Source: Lachnospiraceae bacterium
Lineage (GTDB): Bacteria > Bacillota > Clostridia > Lachnospirales > Lachnospiraceae
NCBI GenBank assembly: GCA_015057425.1
Contig: SVEL01000003.1
Location: 158,253 to 222,252, forward strand
DNA: 64,000 bases
Direction of reading: 5' to 3'
Shown: positions 37,596-46,416 of the stretch, one piece after another
Position numbering within the stretch: the stretch's first letter is position 1
Layout: every line of letters begins with the position of its first letter
Made by a program: the position numbers and the translations under genes
Notes under the pieces: generated by a model
Seen by the model: the letters and a program-made list of their open reading frames with translations, nothing else
Database searches by the model: none
What the model was told of the DNA's origin: nothing

Positions 37596-38615
37596 ATGAA
37601 TAATACAGTTGGTAGCAGACAAAGTATTAATATTGGTGATATTGCTACTGCGTTAGGTGTTTCAAAAACTACGGTTTCCAGGGCTATTTCGGGCAAAGGA
37701 AGAATAAGTGCGGAAACAAGAGCAAGAGTAAGGGATTACATTGAAGAACATAATTACAGACCGAACGTTATGGCGAGAGGACTGGCGGAGAACAAGACTT
37801 ATAACATTGCATTGTTACTACCGGCGGAATTTTCAAAGTTTGAACAGCCTTTCAGCCGAGAAAGTTTAAGCGGAGTATACAAAACCGCTGTAAAATGTGA
37901 TTATGATGTAGTTATTACGATTACGCAACCAAATGATTTGTCTCCTGTACAAAGAATCATAGAAAACAGAAAAGTCGACGGATGTATTTTATTTCAGGCA
38001 AGAGAAAACGATGCGGTGATTTCATACTTGCAGGAAAATAATGTACCATTTGTTCTGATGGGAAGTTGCGACGATGATGATATAATACAGGTTGATAATG
38101 AACAGACAGAAGCTTGTAAAGAACTTACATCGATATTGCTTTTGCAAGGAGTTCGCAAGATTGCAATACTTGGTGGCAATATGCTTAATCAGGTAAATAA
38201 AAACCGTTATCAGGGATTTATGCAGGCATGTAATAATCTTCACTATAAGCCGGATATTAACCAGGTATTTCTGGGACTGGACAATGATGTTCTTATAACA
38301 AGAGCTGCGGCAGATGCTATTGGAATGGGAGCGGAATGTCTCATATGTATGGATGATATAATCTGCGCTGAGGTGTTAAGATATATAGAAAGAACAACGT
38401 ATTGTATACCTGAAGATGTTAAAGTGGCGTCTTTCTATGATAACAGGATGCTTAGAGATTATCTGGTGTCCGTTACGGCATTGCATTTTGATGCTGAAGA
38501 ACTTGGAAGCGTAGCATGCAGGATGTTATTGGATATATTGGATGACAGACCTGTAGAAAACAAAACAGCATTAGGCTATCAGGTAGTTCTCAGAGAGTCT
38601 ACAAAAGTAACTTAA
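37596..38615 (+). CDS. LacI-family transcriptional regulator of the galactan locus
   Basis: 339 residues from ATG 37596, with GCGGAGG 5 bases upstream; the in-frame ATG 37560 is rejected for lack of a site. Residues about 10-60 are a LacI helix-turn-helix (IGDIATALGVSKTTVSRAISGKGRIS) with hinge helix (RPNVMARGLA). The remainder is the periplasmic-binding-protein-like inducer domain (NIALLLPAEFSKFEQP, VDGCILFQ, GVRKIAILGG, ECLICMDDIICAEVL). It faces the galactan importer and enzymes, with TTGCGCAA-type sites both before it and before the binding protein, so it is the probable local repressor; the inducer is probably a galacto-oligosaccharide or galactose derivative. Confidence 0.9.
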   Translation: MNNTVGSRQSINIGDIATALGVSKTTVSRAISGKGRISAETRARVRDYIEEHNYRPNVMARGLAENKTYNIALLLPAEFSKFEQPFSRESLSGVYKTAVKCDYDVVITITQPNDLSPVQRIIENRKVDGCILFQARENDAVISYLQENNVPFVLMGSCDDDDIIQVDNEQTEACKELTSILLLQGVRKIAILGGNMLNQVNKNRYQGFMQACNNLHYKPDINQVFLGLDNDVLITRAAADAIGMGAECLICMDDIICAEVLRYIERTTYCIPEDVKVASFYDNRMLRDYLVSVTALHFDAEELGSVACRMLLDILDDRPVENKTALGYQVVLRESTKVT

Positions 38616-38650
38616 AAGATAACATGTAACCAATAATAAAGCGAAGGAAA

Positions 38651-38675
38651 AGAGACTTAAAAAGTCTCTTTTTTT
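38651..38675 (+). terminator. Terminator after LacI-family gene
   Basis: AGAGACTT pairs with AAGTCTCT (38662-38669), loop AAA, followed by a T-run. It separates the regulator from the operon it precedes. Confidence 0.9.
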
Positions 38676-38710
38676 GTTAACGAGCAACATAAAAATGGAA
38701 AATATATACT

Positions 38711-38852
38711 TTGCGCAAATATTGCGCACATAAAAAATGATAAAAATTGTGCAAGTTGCACAAAAAAAGAAAAATAAAATGTGTAAAATACACATAGACA
38801 ACAAAAAAACTACGTGTTAAACTGTAAATACAAAAAGCAACCGATTGCGCAA
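38711..38852. promoter_or_regulatory. Cluster of TTGCGCAA-type operator candidates before the galactan operon
   Basis: The 273-base gap before the binding-protein gene holds TTGCGCAA (38711-38718), TTGCGCA (38722-38728), the 17-base palindrome TTGTGCAA-G-TTGCACAA (38747-38763) and TTGCGCAA (38845-38852). Palindromes with a central CG are typical of LacI-family sites, and the same word occurs in the regulator's own promoter. A -35/-10 pair with good spacing could not be chosen with confidence. The last site is 36 bases before the ATG. Confidence 0.6.
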
Positions 38853-38888
38853 CAAATTAAAAAAATATAAAATAGGAGGAATTTTATA

Positions 38889-40175
38889 ATGAAGCTTAGA
38901 AAATTAGTTGCACTTGCTTTAGCCGGCGCTATGGTACTTAGCTTAGCAGCATGTGGCGGTGGAAGCGAAAAAGAAACAGGTAAGAACAATGGAGATGATA
39001 AGAATCCTACAACTCCTGCAGTTAAAGAAGATGTTACTTTAACATTATGGGGTGCTGAAAATGATCAGACACTCTTAAGAGAAATGTGTGATGCATTTAT
39101 CGAAGCAAACAAAGACTATGTTAACTTAACAATTGAAATTGGTGTTGAATCAGAATCAACAGCTAAGGATACAATCCTTAAAGACGTTCAGGCATCAGCA
39201 GATGTTTATTCATTTGCAAGTGACCAGCTTAACTCTTTAGTAGCAGCAGGTGCTTTGATGGCTATTCCGGAAGAAATGGGTCTTCAGGATGTTATTGACA
39301 GAAACACAGCAGGTTCAGTTGCAACAGCTACATATACAGATGGTAAGGTATATGCTTACCCAAGAACAGCTGACAATGGTTTCTTCTTATTCTATGATAA
39401 GTCAAAATTCTCAGAAGACGATGTTAAGAGCTGGAGTGCAATGTTAGCAAAAGCTGCAGAACATGGCAAGAGTGTTACAATGCAGATGAACTCAGGTTGG
39501 TATTTACATGGATTCTATGATGCAGTAGGATTTGATGCAGGACTTGCAGAAAACGGAAAAGATACAGTATGTAACTGGAACGGAACAGTAAATGGTATTT
39601 CAGGTGTTCAGGTTACACAGGCAATCATTGATATTTGCAAGCATAGTGCTTTCCAGGTAGCTTCAGATTCTGAATTCGTAACAGGTATCAAAGAAGGTAC
39701 AATCATCGCAGGTGTAAGTGGTGTTTGGAATGCTGCTACTGCAACAGAAGTTTGGGGCGAAAACTTTGGCGCAACAATCCTTCCTACATTTACATTAAAT
39801 GGCGAAGAAAAGCAGATGTGCTCAGTTATGGGTTCAAAGTTAGTAGGTGTTAACCCATATTCAAAGAATGCAGGTTGGGCACTTAAATTAGCTGACTGGA
39901 TCACAAACGAAGAAAACCAGATTAAGAGTTTTGAAGTAAACCAGACAGGTCCTTCAAACATTAAGGCTGCATCTTCAGACGCAGTTAAGACAAATACAGC
40001 TATCGTAGCTTTCACAGCTCAGCAGGAATTTGCTTCACTTCAGGTTGTTGGTGATAACTTCTGGGGAGCAACAGAATCATTCGGTCAGATTCTTCAGACA
40101 GGTAACCCTGACGGAATAGACCTTCAGACATTACTTGATAACATGGTAGCAGGTGTTACAGCACCTATCGAATAA
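38889..40175 (+). CDS. Sugar ABC transporter substrate-binding lipoprotein (galacto-oligosaccharide candidate)
   Basis: 428 residues, family 1 extracellular sugar-binding protein (MalE-like). Lipoprotein signal peptide with lipobox LAAC (LSLAACGGG). An Asn/Lys/Thr linker leads to the binding domain (DVTLTLWGAENDQTLLREMCDAFIEAN, VYSFASDQLNSLVAAGALMAI, KVYAYPRTADNGFFLFYDKSKF). AGGAGGA precedes the ATG. It is first in the galactan operon and followed by a hairpin that could raise its expression over the permeases. The ligand is inferred from the neighbouring GH53 and GH42 genes: beta-1,4-galacto-oligosaccharides. Confidence 0.88.
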   Translation: MKLRKLVALALAGAMVLSLAACGGGSEKETGKNNGDDKNPTTPAVKEDVTLTLWGAENDQTLLREMCDAFIEANKDYVNLTIEIGVESESTAKDTILKDVQASADVYSFASDQLNSLVAAGALMAIPEEMGLQDVIDRNTAGSVATATYTDGKVYAYPRTADNGFFLFYDKSKFSEDDVKSWSAMLAKAAEHGKSVTMQMNSGWYLHGFYDAVGFDAGLAENGKDTVCNWNGTVNGISGVQVTQAIIDICKHSAFQVASDSEFVTGIKEGTIIAGVSGVWNAATATEVWGENFGATILPTFTLNGEEKQMCSVMGSKLVGVNPYSKNAGWALKLADWITNEENQIKSFEVNQTGPSNIKAASSDAVKTNTAIVAFTAQQEFASLQVVGDNFWGATESFGQILQTGNPDGIDLQTLLDNMVAGVTAPIE

Positions 40176-40203
40176 TGTAGTTAACTAAATAAGTTATAAT
40201 CAT

Positions 40204-40250
40204 CTGCCGCATATATCTTCTATACTGTTAGACGTATGCGGCAGTTTGTA
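40204..40250 (+). terminator. Hairpin between binding protein and permease genes
   Basis: CTGCCGCATA (40204-40213) pairs perfectly with TATGCGGCAG (40235-40244), followed by TTTGTAT. With its weak T-run it is a likely partial terminator or mRNA-stability element of the kind found after ABC binding-protein genes. Confidence 0.6.
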
Positions 40251-40288
40251 TCAGAATAAAGTGTGTTTTACACCGAATGGAGATTATT

Positions 40289-42349
40289 ATGGGCAATAAT
40301 AATGAAAACTTAAAAGAAAAAGAAAAAGAATTCATTATCAAAGCTGACAAACGTATCAAGACACTTAAAGCGAGAGCAGAAAGTGCAAAGTTTGCAATTA
40401 AAGAAGCAAATGAGGCATTAGAACTTGCTATACAGTATAAGGAAGCAGGCTTAAATGAAATCAGATTGTTTGATGAAGCAAAGAAAGCGCTTGAATCCGC
40501 CGATACTCCGGAAGCAAAACTTGCAGCTAACGCGATAATGAAAGAAGCAAAGCTTGTTGCAAAAGACAGAAAACAATTGAATAAAAAAGCAAAGCGTGCT
40601 GCAAGTGATGCAAAATATCTTGAGAAGTATGATGCAAAACATGCAAGATATGCAGAACGTGATAAAGAAAAAAGTGCAAAAAAACTTGCAAAATCAGGAA
40701 AAGATATATCTGAATTAGGAGAAAGACAGGTATATGTTGAAAAAGAACCTAATATTATCCATGGCGCATTTAGAGCTATAAGACGCGGTGACTGGGGCGT
40801 AAGGTTGTCGGCAGTATTTATGGGAGCAGGGTATCTTTTTAAGAGACAATATATAAAAGCATTGATTGTTACAGGTTATCAGGTTGCAATTATAGCATTC
40901 ATTATACAGGGACTTACGAAGCATGTGGTAGATTTTATCACTCTCGGTACTGTAGAAATGAAATATGTGTTCAATCCCGTAACTATGAAGAATGAAATGA
41001 ATGATTTTGATAATTCATTTACCATTCTTTTAATGAGTATTATTACTTTTTGTGCCATAGCTCTTTATATATTCAGCTGGTTTATGAATATGAAATCTGT
41101 CTATGGTTTGATGAAACTTAAATTAGGCAGAAAACGTATTAATAACTTTAAAGAAGATGTAAACAGCTATATTAATGAAAAGTTTCACATTACTTTATTA
41201 TCATTACCGGTTGCAGGTGTGGTAATATTTACGGTTGTTCCTCTTATTATTTTAATTGCGGTTGCATTTACTAATTATGACCAGACGCATATGCCACCGA
41301 CAAATCTTTTTGACTGGGTAGGTTTTAAGAACTTTGAAGGTCTTAAGAATTTGTTTACAAGCTCGACGGCGGCACAGACAAATCTTGTCGGAGCATTTGG
41401 ATATTCATTTAGAAAAGTATTGATATGGACTTTGGTGTGGGCATTTTTTGCTACATTTTCAAACTACTTCCTCGGAATTATGTTTGCAAAGTTCCTTTTA
41501 AATAAAAAGACAAAATGTCCTAAGTTTTGGAGAACGATATTTGTTGTAACTATAGCTGTTCCACAGTTCGTAACACTCCTTATTATCAGAAACTTCCTTG
41601 CTGACCAGGGTATTGTAAATACCATAATGGCAACTGATTTTGGTAACATAGGTATGGACTTACTTGGAAAGTTTAATCAGTTCACATATGATATCGGAAT
41701 TATGACACCGGAAAACACTGCAAGTATCGCCAAGGGAATTCACGATATGGTGGGCGACAGTGATTTACTTACATGGTGTGCTAACGGACTTTGTAAGTTA
41801 GGAGAAAACAGCGCACTTGATGTATTGAAAAAGTGCCATTTAGTAAAAGATTATATGGGATATGTTCCATTTTTAAGTGATCCTAATTGGGCAAAGGTAA
41901 TGGTTATTATCATAAATATCTGGGTAGGTGTTCCTTATCAGATGCTTATTGCAACAGGTGTACTTCTTAACATTCCTGCCGATATGACAGAAAGTGCTAA
42001 GATAGACGGTGCAAACAGCTGGCAGTCATTCTGGAGAATTACAATGCCATATATGTTTGCAGTAACAGGACCTACACTCATAACAGATATAGTAAGAAAT
42101 ATCAATAACTTTAACGTTATTTTCCTTCTTACACAGGATGTTTATTATGAAACAGATCAGGCATTGGCATTTGCCAAGGCAAAGGAAATAGACCTTTTGG
42201 TAACATGGTTATTCCGACTGACGCAGGAAAGCTACAACTATAAGATGGCATCAGTTATAGGTATCATAGTATTCGTAGTTTGTGCTGCATTCACGTTGGT
42301 TGCATTCCGGGCATTAACGCGCGGAGATAAAGAAAGTGAGTTCCAGTAA
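40289..42349 (+). CDS. Sugar ABC transporter permease, MalF-type, with long N-terminal extension
   Basis: 686 residues from ATG 40289 (GGAG 6 bases upstream; ATG 40277 overlaps that site). A MalF-type permease core is about 300 residues; here the first 150 or so are a Lys/Glu/Ala-rich predicted cytoplasmic coiled coil, then membrane segments and a loop, and the importer core occupies about residues 280-680 with the EAA loop DMTESAKIDGANSWQSFWRITMP. An extra stretch rich in Gly/Asp between core helices (about 450-550) resembles the periplasmic P2-like insertion of MalF. It pairs with the next gene. No ATPase is in the locus. Confidence 0.87.
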   Translation: MGNNNENLKEKEKEFIIKADKRIKTLKARAESAKFAIKEANEALELAIQYKEAGLNEIRLFDEAKKALESADTPEAKLAANAIMKEAKLVAKDRKQLNKKAKRAASDAKYLEKYDAKHARYAERDKEKSAKKLAKSGKDISELGERQVYVEKEPNIIHGAFRAIRRGDWGVRLSAVFMGAGYLFKRQYIKALIVTGYQVAIIAFIIQGLTKHVVDFITLGTVEMKYVFNPVTMKNEMNDFDNSFTILLMSIITFCAIALYIFSWFMNMKSVYGLMKLKLGRKRINNFKEDVNSYINEKFHITLLSLPVAGVVIFTVVPLIILIAVAFTNYDQTHMPPTNLFDWVGFKNFEGLKNLFTSSTAAQTNLVGAFGYSFRKVLIWTLVWAFFATFSNYFLGIMFAKFLLNKKTKCPKFWRTIFVVTIAVPQFVTLLIIRNFLADQGIVNTIMATDFGNIGMDLLGKFNQFTYDIGIMTPENTASIAKGIHDMVGDSDLLTWCANGLCKLGENSALDVLKKCHLVKDYMGYVPFLSDPNWAKVMVIIINIWVGVPYQMLIATGVLLNIPADMTESAKIDGANSWQSFWRITMPYMFAVTGPTLITDIVRNINNFNVIFLLTQDVYYETDQALAFAKAKEIDLLVTWLFRLTQESYNYKMASVIGIIVFVVCAAFTLVAFRALTRGDKESEFQ

Positions 42350-42350
42350 A

Positions 42351-43223
42351 ATGAGTAAAGCAGAAAGAATGAGAATAAAACTTAAAAAAACATTGTCATT
42401 TATTTTAAGACACGGTTTCTTAACCATTATGAGTATAGTTTGGCTTGTTCCTATTGTGTGGATTGTACTTACATCATTTTCAACTGATAAAGGTGTTAAT
42501 ATCCGTACTTTCTTCCCGAAAGGCTATACTCTTATAAACTACAAGAACCTTATAATAGGTTCTGATACAGTATCTCAGTTTCCGAACTGGTTTAAGAATA
42601 CGTTCATTGTAGCGGTGGCAACATGTGTAATATCAACCATTTTTGTACTTATGGTTGCTTATGCAATGAGCTGTATGAGATTTAAGTCAAGAAAGCTTCT
42701 TATGAATCTTTCGGTAACTATTAATCTCTTCCCTGGTGTTCTTGCTATGATTGCCGTATACTTTGTACTTAAGAATGCAGGATTAACAAACAGTCATCTT
42801 GGCCTGGTACTTGTATATTCAGGCTCGGCAGGACTTGGTTATCTTATTGCCAAAGGTTTCTTTGATACAGTGCCTGCAACTTTAAGAGAAGCTGCAAGAA
42901 TCGACGGTGCATCGGAATTACGTATATTTTTCCAGGTCGTTATTCCAATGTCAAAGCCAATTATAGTTTATACAATTATCAGTTCATTCCTCGTTCCTTG
43001 GACAGATTTCGTATATGCAAAGCTTATACTTAATTCGGGTCTTGCTAAGGACTGGACTGTAGCCATAGGCTTATACGGTATGCTTGAAAAAAGTCTTATA
43101 AACGATTACTTTGCACAGTTCTGTGCAGGTGGTGTACTTGTTTCAATACCGATTTCAATTTTATTTATCATAATGCAGAAATTCTACGTTGAAGGCATTA
43201 CTAATGGTGCGGTGAAAGGATAA
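42351..43223 (+). CDS. Sugar ABC transporter permease, MalG-type
   Basis: 290 residues from ATG 42351, one base after the stop of the partner; the in-frame GTG 42336 would overlap. Six membrane segments and the EAA motif ATLREAARIDGASELRIFFQVVIP are present. It completes the importer with the preceding MalF-type protein and the binding protein. The ATPase must come from elsewhere, most likely the MsmX-type protein at 18809. Confidence 0.93.
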   Translation: MSKAERMRIKLKKTLSFILRHGFLTIMSIVWLVPIVWIVLTSFSTDKGVNIRTFFPKGYTLINYKNLIIGSDTVSQFPNWFKNTFIVAVATCVISTIFVLMVAYAMSCMRFKSRKLLMNLSVTINLFPGVLAMIAVYFVLKNAGLTNSHLGLVLVYSGSAGLGYLIAKGFFDTVPATLREAARIDGASELRIFFQVVIPMSKPIIVYTIISSFLVPWTDFVYAKLILNSGLAKDWTVAIGLYGMLEKSLINDYFAQFCAGGVLVSIPISILFIIMQKFYVEGITNGAVKG

Positions 43224-43229
43224 AAAGAA

Positions 43230-45092
43230 ATGAATGAGTTTATAGTAAATATTATTCACAGACCGGAAATGGTTCCTGAGTATGCAGAAAAAGTTACCGG
43301 TCATGGCAAAGCTGAAGATATAGGAAGAAAAGCTTTGTTAACAGAAAGTCTTGATATATTCAAGACACAGCAGGAAGCAGCGCATATCAACGGATTGAAA
43401 ACTACAATTCAGATGACATATGCCAGCCTTTTCAATGATGAAGCTGTAGCTATCGCTAAAGAACATCATGAGAAATACGGAGATGAAATTTCATTAACAC
43501 TTTTAGGACTTCCTTGTGAAGAATTCCGTAAGAAATATAAAACAAAAGATTTTTGTATCTGGATGTTTGATATGGATATGAAGAAGGAAGTTGTTGATGA
43601 TGTATTCGGAAAGTTCTATGAAAGATTTGGTTTCTATCCTGAATCAACAGGAAGCTACTATATGGATGCAGACCTTACAAACTATATTAAGGAAAAGTAT
43701 CCAAGTGTAAAATGTGCAGTAGCAACATGTTGGGAAGAAGGTCCTAAGGCGTACCATACATGTAACAACAGCTGGTATACACTTATGGATGGCGGTCCAT
43801 GGGCTCCATGGATTCCAAGTAAGCAGAATACACACGCTCCTGCAGCAAATGAAGCAGAAGATAGCGGTATTGTTGCTATTCCACACTTATCAAGAGACCT
43901 TATAGCATGTTATGACGGTAATGGTTCTAACTTCGGAACACATCCACAGAACGTGCTCCGTGGTATGATTTATAAAGCCGGTGAATTTGATGCAGACGGC
44001 AATTACAGTGGTCAGGAATATCCTTACCTTTACAATCTTATCGACCAGTATCGTTATCAGGCTAAGTTCAATAACGGATATGCATACAATATGATGTTCG
44101 TTGGACCGGGCTGGATGAACAAGATGGGTAGATGGGAAGCTCCATATGAATTGCTTCGTCAGAGCTACTTTGATGGTTGTGAATATTATGGTAATCTTAA
44201 GAAGGAAGGCAAGTTGATTGATATGACTATGTCAGAATTCGCTGATTACTATCGTGAGAAGAAACATTACACAGAACCTGAATGTGCACTTTGGAGAGAT
44301 ATCCTTTACGGAAGTGACAAGCAGTTATTCTGGTACTGTGACCCATTTATGAGAGCATGTGTAAATATGAATCAGGGCGGCGCAATCGTAGATTTACGTC
44401 CTTATGTATCTAAGCTTGAGTGGAAAGTTGGTATTGGTACAGACCATGTACAGGAAGCAGGTTATCCATTCCTTATTCAGGAAAAATACCGTGCCGGATA
44501 CTTTACACACTATGCAGGCGAAGGTACTGTAAGAAGTGCTAAACTTTCATACAACGGTGAAGAAGTTGATTTATGTCAGTGTAGAACACACGCACATTTC
44601 TCTGAAGCAAATGGCGAACGTATTCTTACATTAGACCCTGTAGATATTGAATTCTACGATTTGACAGTAAAATTACAGACAGTTATTGCTTTCCCTGAAG
44701 GAGGAAGTGATATTCGTATAGAACGTCATATCTTAGAAATGAGCAATCCTGATGCAGAAGTTAGCATTAATGAATATGTTGTAGCTTGCTACGGTATTAC
44801 AGAATATCCGGAAGATATGACAGTTATCACTTTAAATGCTGCAAAGGATGGCAAGAACGAAGAACTTAAATATGCATATAAGTGCAGAGAATGCAACGTG
44901 GCCGATGCTGACGAAGTATCAGCTACAATCCCGCCAATTCACACAAAAGTAAGTATGACATGTGATAACAGCGCAACAGGTTATTACAAAGAAGGATATG
45001 CATTCAGCCCTATGTTTACATTGGGTTATTCAGGAACAATCAAGGATAAGGAGGTATTCTCAACATGGCTCAAGCTGGAAAAGGTAAATTAA
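43230..45092 (+). CDS. Putative glycoside hydrolase-like protein (DUF3863/DUF3864-like) in galactan operon
   Basis: 620 residues, no signal peptide, so cytoplasmic. It opens with FIVNIIHRPEMVPEYA and a TIM-barrel or deacetylase-like segment (GLKTTIQMTYASLFNDEA, LTLLGLPCEEF, FYPESTGSYYMDADLTNYIKEKY, CAVATCWEEGPKAYH, GGPWAPWIPSK). Residues about 380-620 are a beta-rich domain (LEWKVGIGTDHVQEAGYPF, FYDLTVKLQTVIAFPEGG). From memory this two-domain arrangement matches the DUF3863-DUF3864 family known from Bacteroides structures of unknown activity; I am moderately sure. Conserved Trp, Glu and Asp clusters suggest carbohydrate binding. Within this operon it should act on imported galactan fragments. 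Its last 28 bases overlap the zinc-ribbon gene. Confidence 0.6.
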   Translation: MNEFIVNIIHRPEMVPEYAEKVTGHGKAEDIGRKALLTESLDIFKTQQEAAHINGLKTTIQMTYASLFNDEAVAIAKEHHEKYGDEISLTLLGLPCEEFRKKYKTKDFCIWMFDMDMKKEVVDDVFGKFYERFGFYPESTGSYYMDADLTNYIKEKYPSVKCAVATCWEEGPKAYHTCNNSWYTLMDGGPWAPWIPSKQNTHAPAANEAEDSGIVAIPHLSRDLIACYDGNGSNFGTHPQNVLRGMIYKAGEFDADGNYSGQEYPYLYNLIDQYRYQAKFNNGYAYNMMFVGPGWMNKMGRWEAPYELLRQSYFDGCEYYGNLKKEGKLIDMTMSEFADYYREKKHYTEPECALWRDILYGSDKQLFWYCDPFMRACVNMNQGGAIVDLRPYVSKLEWKVGIGTDHVQEAGYPFLIQEKYRAGYFTHYAGEGTVRSAKLSYNGEEVDLCQCRTHAHFSEANGERILTLDPVDIEFYDLTVKLQTVIAFPEGGSDIRIERHILEMSNPDAEVSINEYVVACYGITEYPEDMTVITLNAAKDGKNEELKYAYKCRECNVADADEVSATIPPIHTKVSMTCDNSATGYYKEGYAFSPMFTLGYSGTIKDKEVFSTWLKLEKVN

Positions 45093-45292
45093 ATTATCGT
45101 TGTCCATCATGTTTCTTAAGAGACTTAGACATTGATATGTTTTATGATAAAGACAAAAAAGAATATTTCTGTATTCGTTGCCAGTATACAGGCAGTGAAG
45201 AAGATGTGCAGGAGAAAAACCAGATGGCACGTTTCCGTTACAGAAGTATGATGAAAAGATATTCTATGGAGGACTTTGAGAAGTTCGACTAA
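45065..45292 (+). CDS. Small zinc-ribbon protein
   Basis: 75 residues. Two CxxC pairs (CPSC at about 13-16 and CIRC at about 36-39) make a zinc ribbon. The C-terminal half is basic and helical (MARFRYRSMMKRYSMEDFEKFD). The start lies inside the preceding gene, with AAGGAGG 12 bases before the ATG, a 28-base overlap implying coupled translation. I do not recognise a named family. A DNA- or RNA-binding or protein-docking role is possible. Confidence 0.8.
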   Translation: MAQAGKGKLNYRCPSCFLRDLDIDMFYDKDKKEYFCIRCQYTGSEEDVQEKNQMARFRYRSMMKRYSMEDFEKFD

Positions 45293-45310
45293 TAGATTGG
45301 AGGCTTGTAA

Positions 45311-46411
45311 ATGGAGTTTATCAAAGGCTTTGATGTATCAACTCTTCCTGAAGTAGAAAGCCTTGGAGGCAGATTCTTTGATAAAGGAATAGAGAAAGAT
45401 GCACTTGAAATATTAAAAAGCTATAATGGTAACTGGATTCGCATCAGATTATGGAATGATCCATATTCTGATAGCGGAGAGCCTTATGGTGCGGGCAACT
45501 GTGATGTTGAAAACATGGTTAAGCTGGCAAAGAGAGCTAAGCAGGCAGGTTTAAACTGGTTGCTTTGCTTGCATTATTCAGACTTTTGGGCGGATCCGGG
45601 AAAACAGTACCTTCCGAAAGCGTGGGAAGGTAAAACTGTAGATGAACTTGAGCGTCTTGTATATGAATATACAAAAGAAGTTCTTGATATCTGCAGACAG
45701 GAAGATATAATGCCTGCTATGGTGGCAGTAGGTAACGAAGTATCTAACGGACTTATGTGGCCGCATGCAAAATGGCCGGAGTTTGATAATATGGCAAGAT
45801 TTGTAAAAGCCGGTGCCAAGGCTGTAAGAGAAGCATCGCCTGATATTAAGGTAATGGTTCATCTTGACAATGGCGGAAAGATACCTCTTTATGAAGAGTG
45901 GTTTGACAATTTTGCCGAACGTGGCGGTGACTGGGATGTAATCGGTCTCAGCTACTATCCGTTCTGGCACGGTGATTTGGCAGGATTAAAAGCAAATCTT
46001 GAAAATTGTGCTAAACGTTACGGTAAAGAACTTGTTATTGCTGAAGTAAGTATGGGACATACTATGGAAAGCTATAGGACATATGAACAGTTAGACGGCG
46101 AAGAAAGAAAGGGCGCAGCTACAAGACCTGAGCTTGCAGAAAAAGTACCTTTCCCGATGACAGAGGACGGTCAGGCTGATTTCATATATGAAGTTATGAA
46201 GATAATCAAAGAAGTACCGGGCGGTAAAGGCATATTCTGGTGGGAACCTGCATGGATTCCTGTATCAGGAAGCGGATGGGCCAACAAACCGGGATGGGAA
46301 TATGTTCATGAAAAAGGTCCCGGCGGCAATGAATGGGCTAATCAGGCTTTATTTGATTATAAAGGTAATGCACTTAAAGCATTACAGACTATAAAAGATT
46401 TTGAAGGATAA
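45311..46411 (+). CDS. Endo-beta-1,4-galactanase GH53, cytoplasmic
   Basis: 366 residues with no signal peptide. GH53 features: FIKGFDVSTLPEVESLGG start, NWIRIRLWNDPY, LHYSDFWADPGKQ, acid/base Glu in VAVGNEVSNG (about 143), nucleophile Glu in VIAEVSMG (about 245) and WWEPAWIPV. The whole catalytic domain is present. It should hydrolyse imported beta-1,4-galacto-oligosaccharides, complementing the secreted GH53 encoded at 47240. The TTGGAGG site precedes the ATG. Confidence 0.93.
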   Translation: MEFIKGFDVSTLPEVESLGGRFFDKGIEKDALEILKSYNGNWIRIRLWNDPYSDSGEPYGAGNCDVENMVKLAKRAKQAGLNWLLCLHYSDFWADPGKQYLPKAWEGKTVDELERLVYEYTKEVLDICRQEDIMPAMVAVGNEVSNGLMWPHAKWPEFDNMARFVKAGAKAVREASPDIKVMVHLDNGGKIPLYEEWFDNFAERGGDWDVIGLSYYPFWHGDLAGLKANLENCAKRYGKELVIAEVSMGHTMESYRTYEQLDGEERKGAATRPELAEKVPFPMTEDGQADFIYEVMKIIKEVPGGKGIFWWEPAWIPVSGSGWANKPGWEYVHEKGPGGNEWANQALFDYKGNALKALQTIKDFEG

Positions 46412-46416
46412 CAGAT

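Noticed and set aside
36300..37600. Prophage or mobile island carrying the Abi gene
   Set aside because: No integrase, transposase, tRNA junction or terminal repeats are visible on either side; the unit looks like a single inserted gene.
38616..38888. CcpA catabolite-repression site before the galactan operon
   Set aside because: No sequence close to the cre consensus was found; the palindromes there fit the local LacI-family regulator better.
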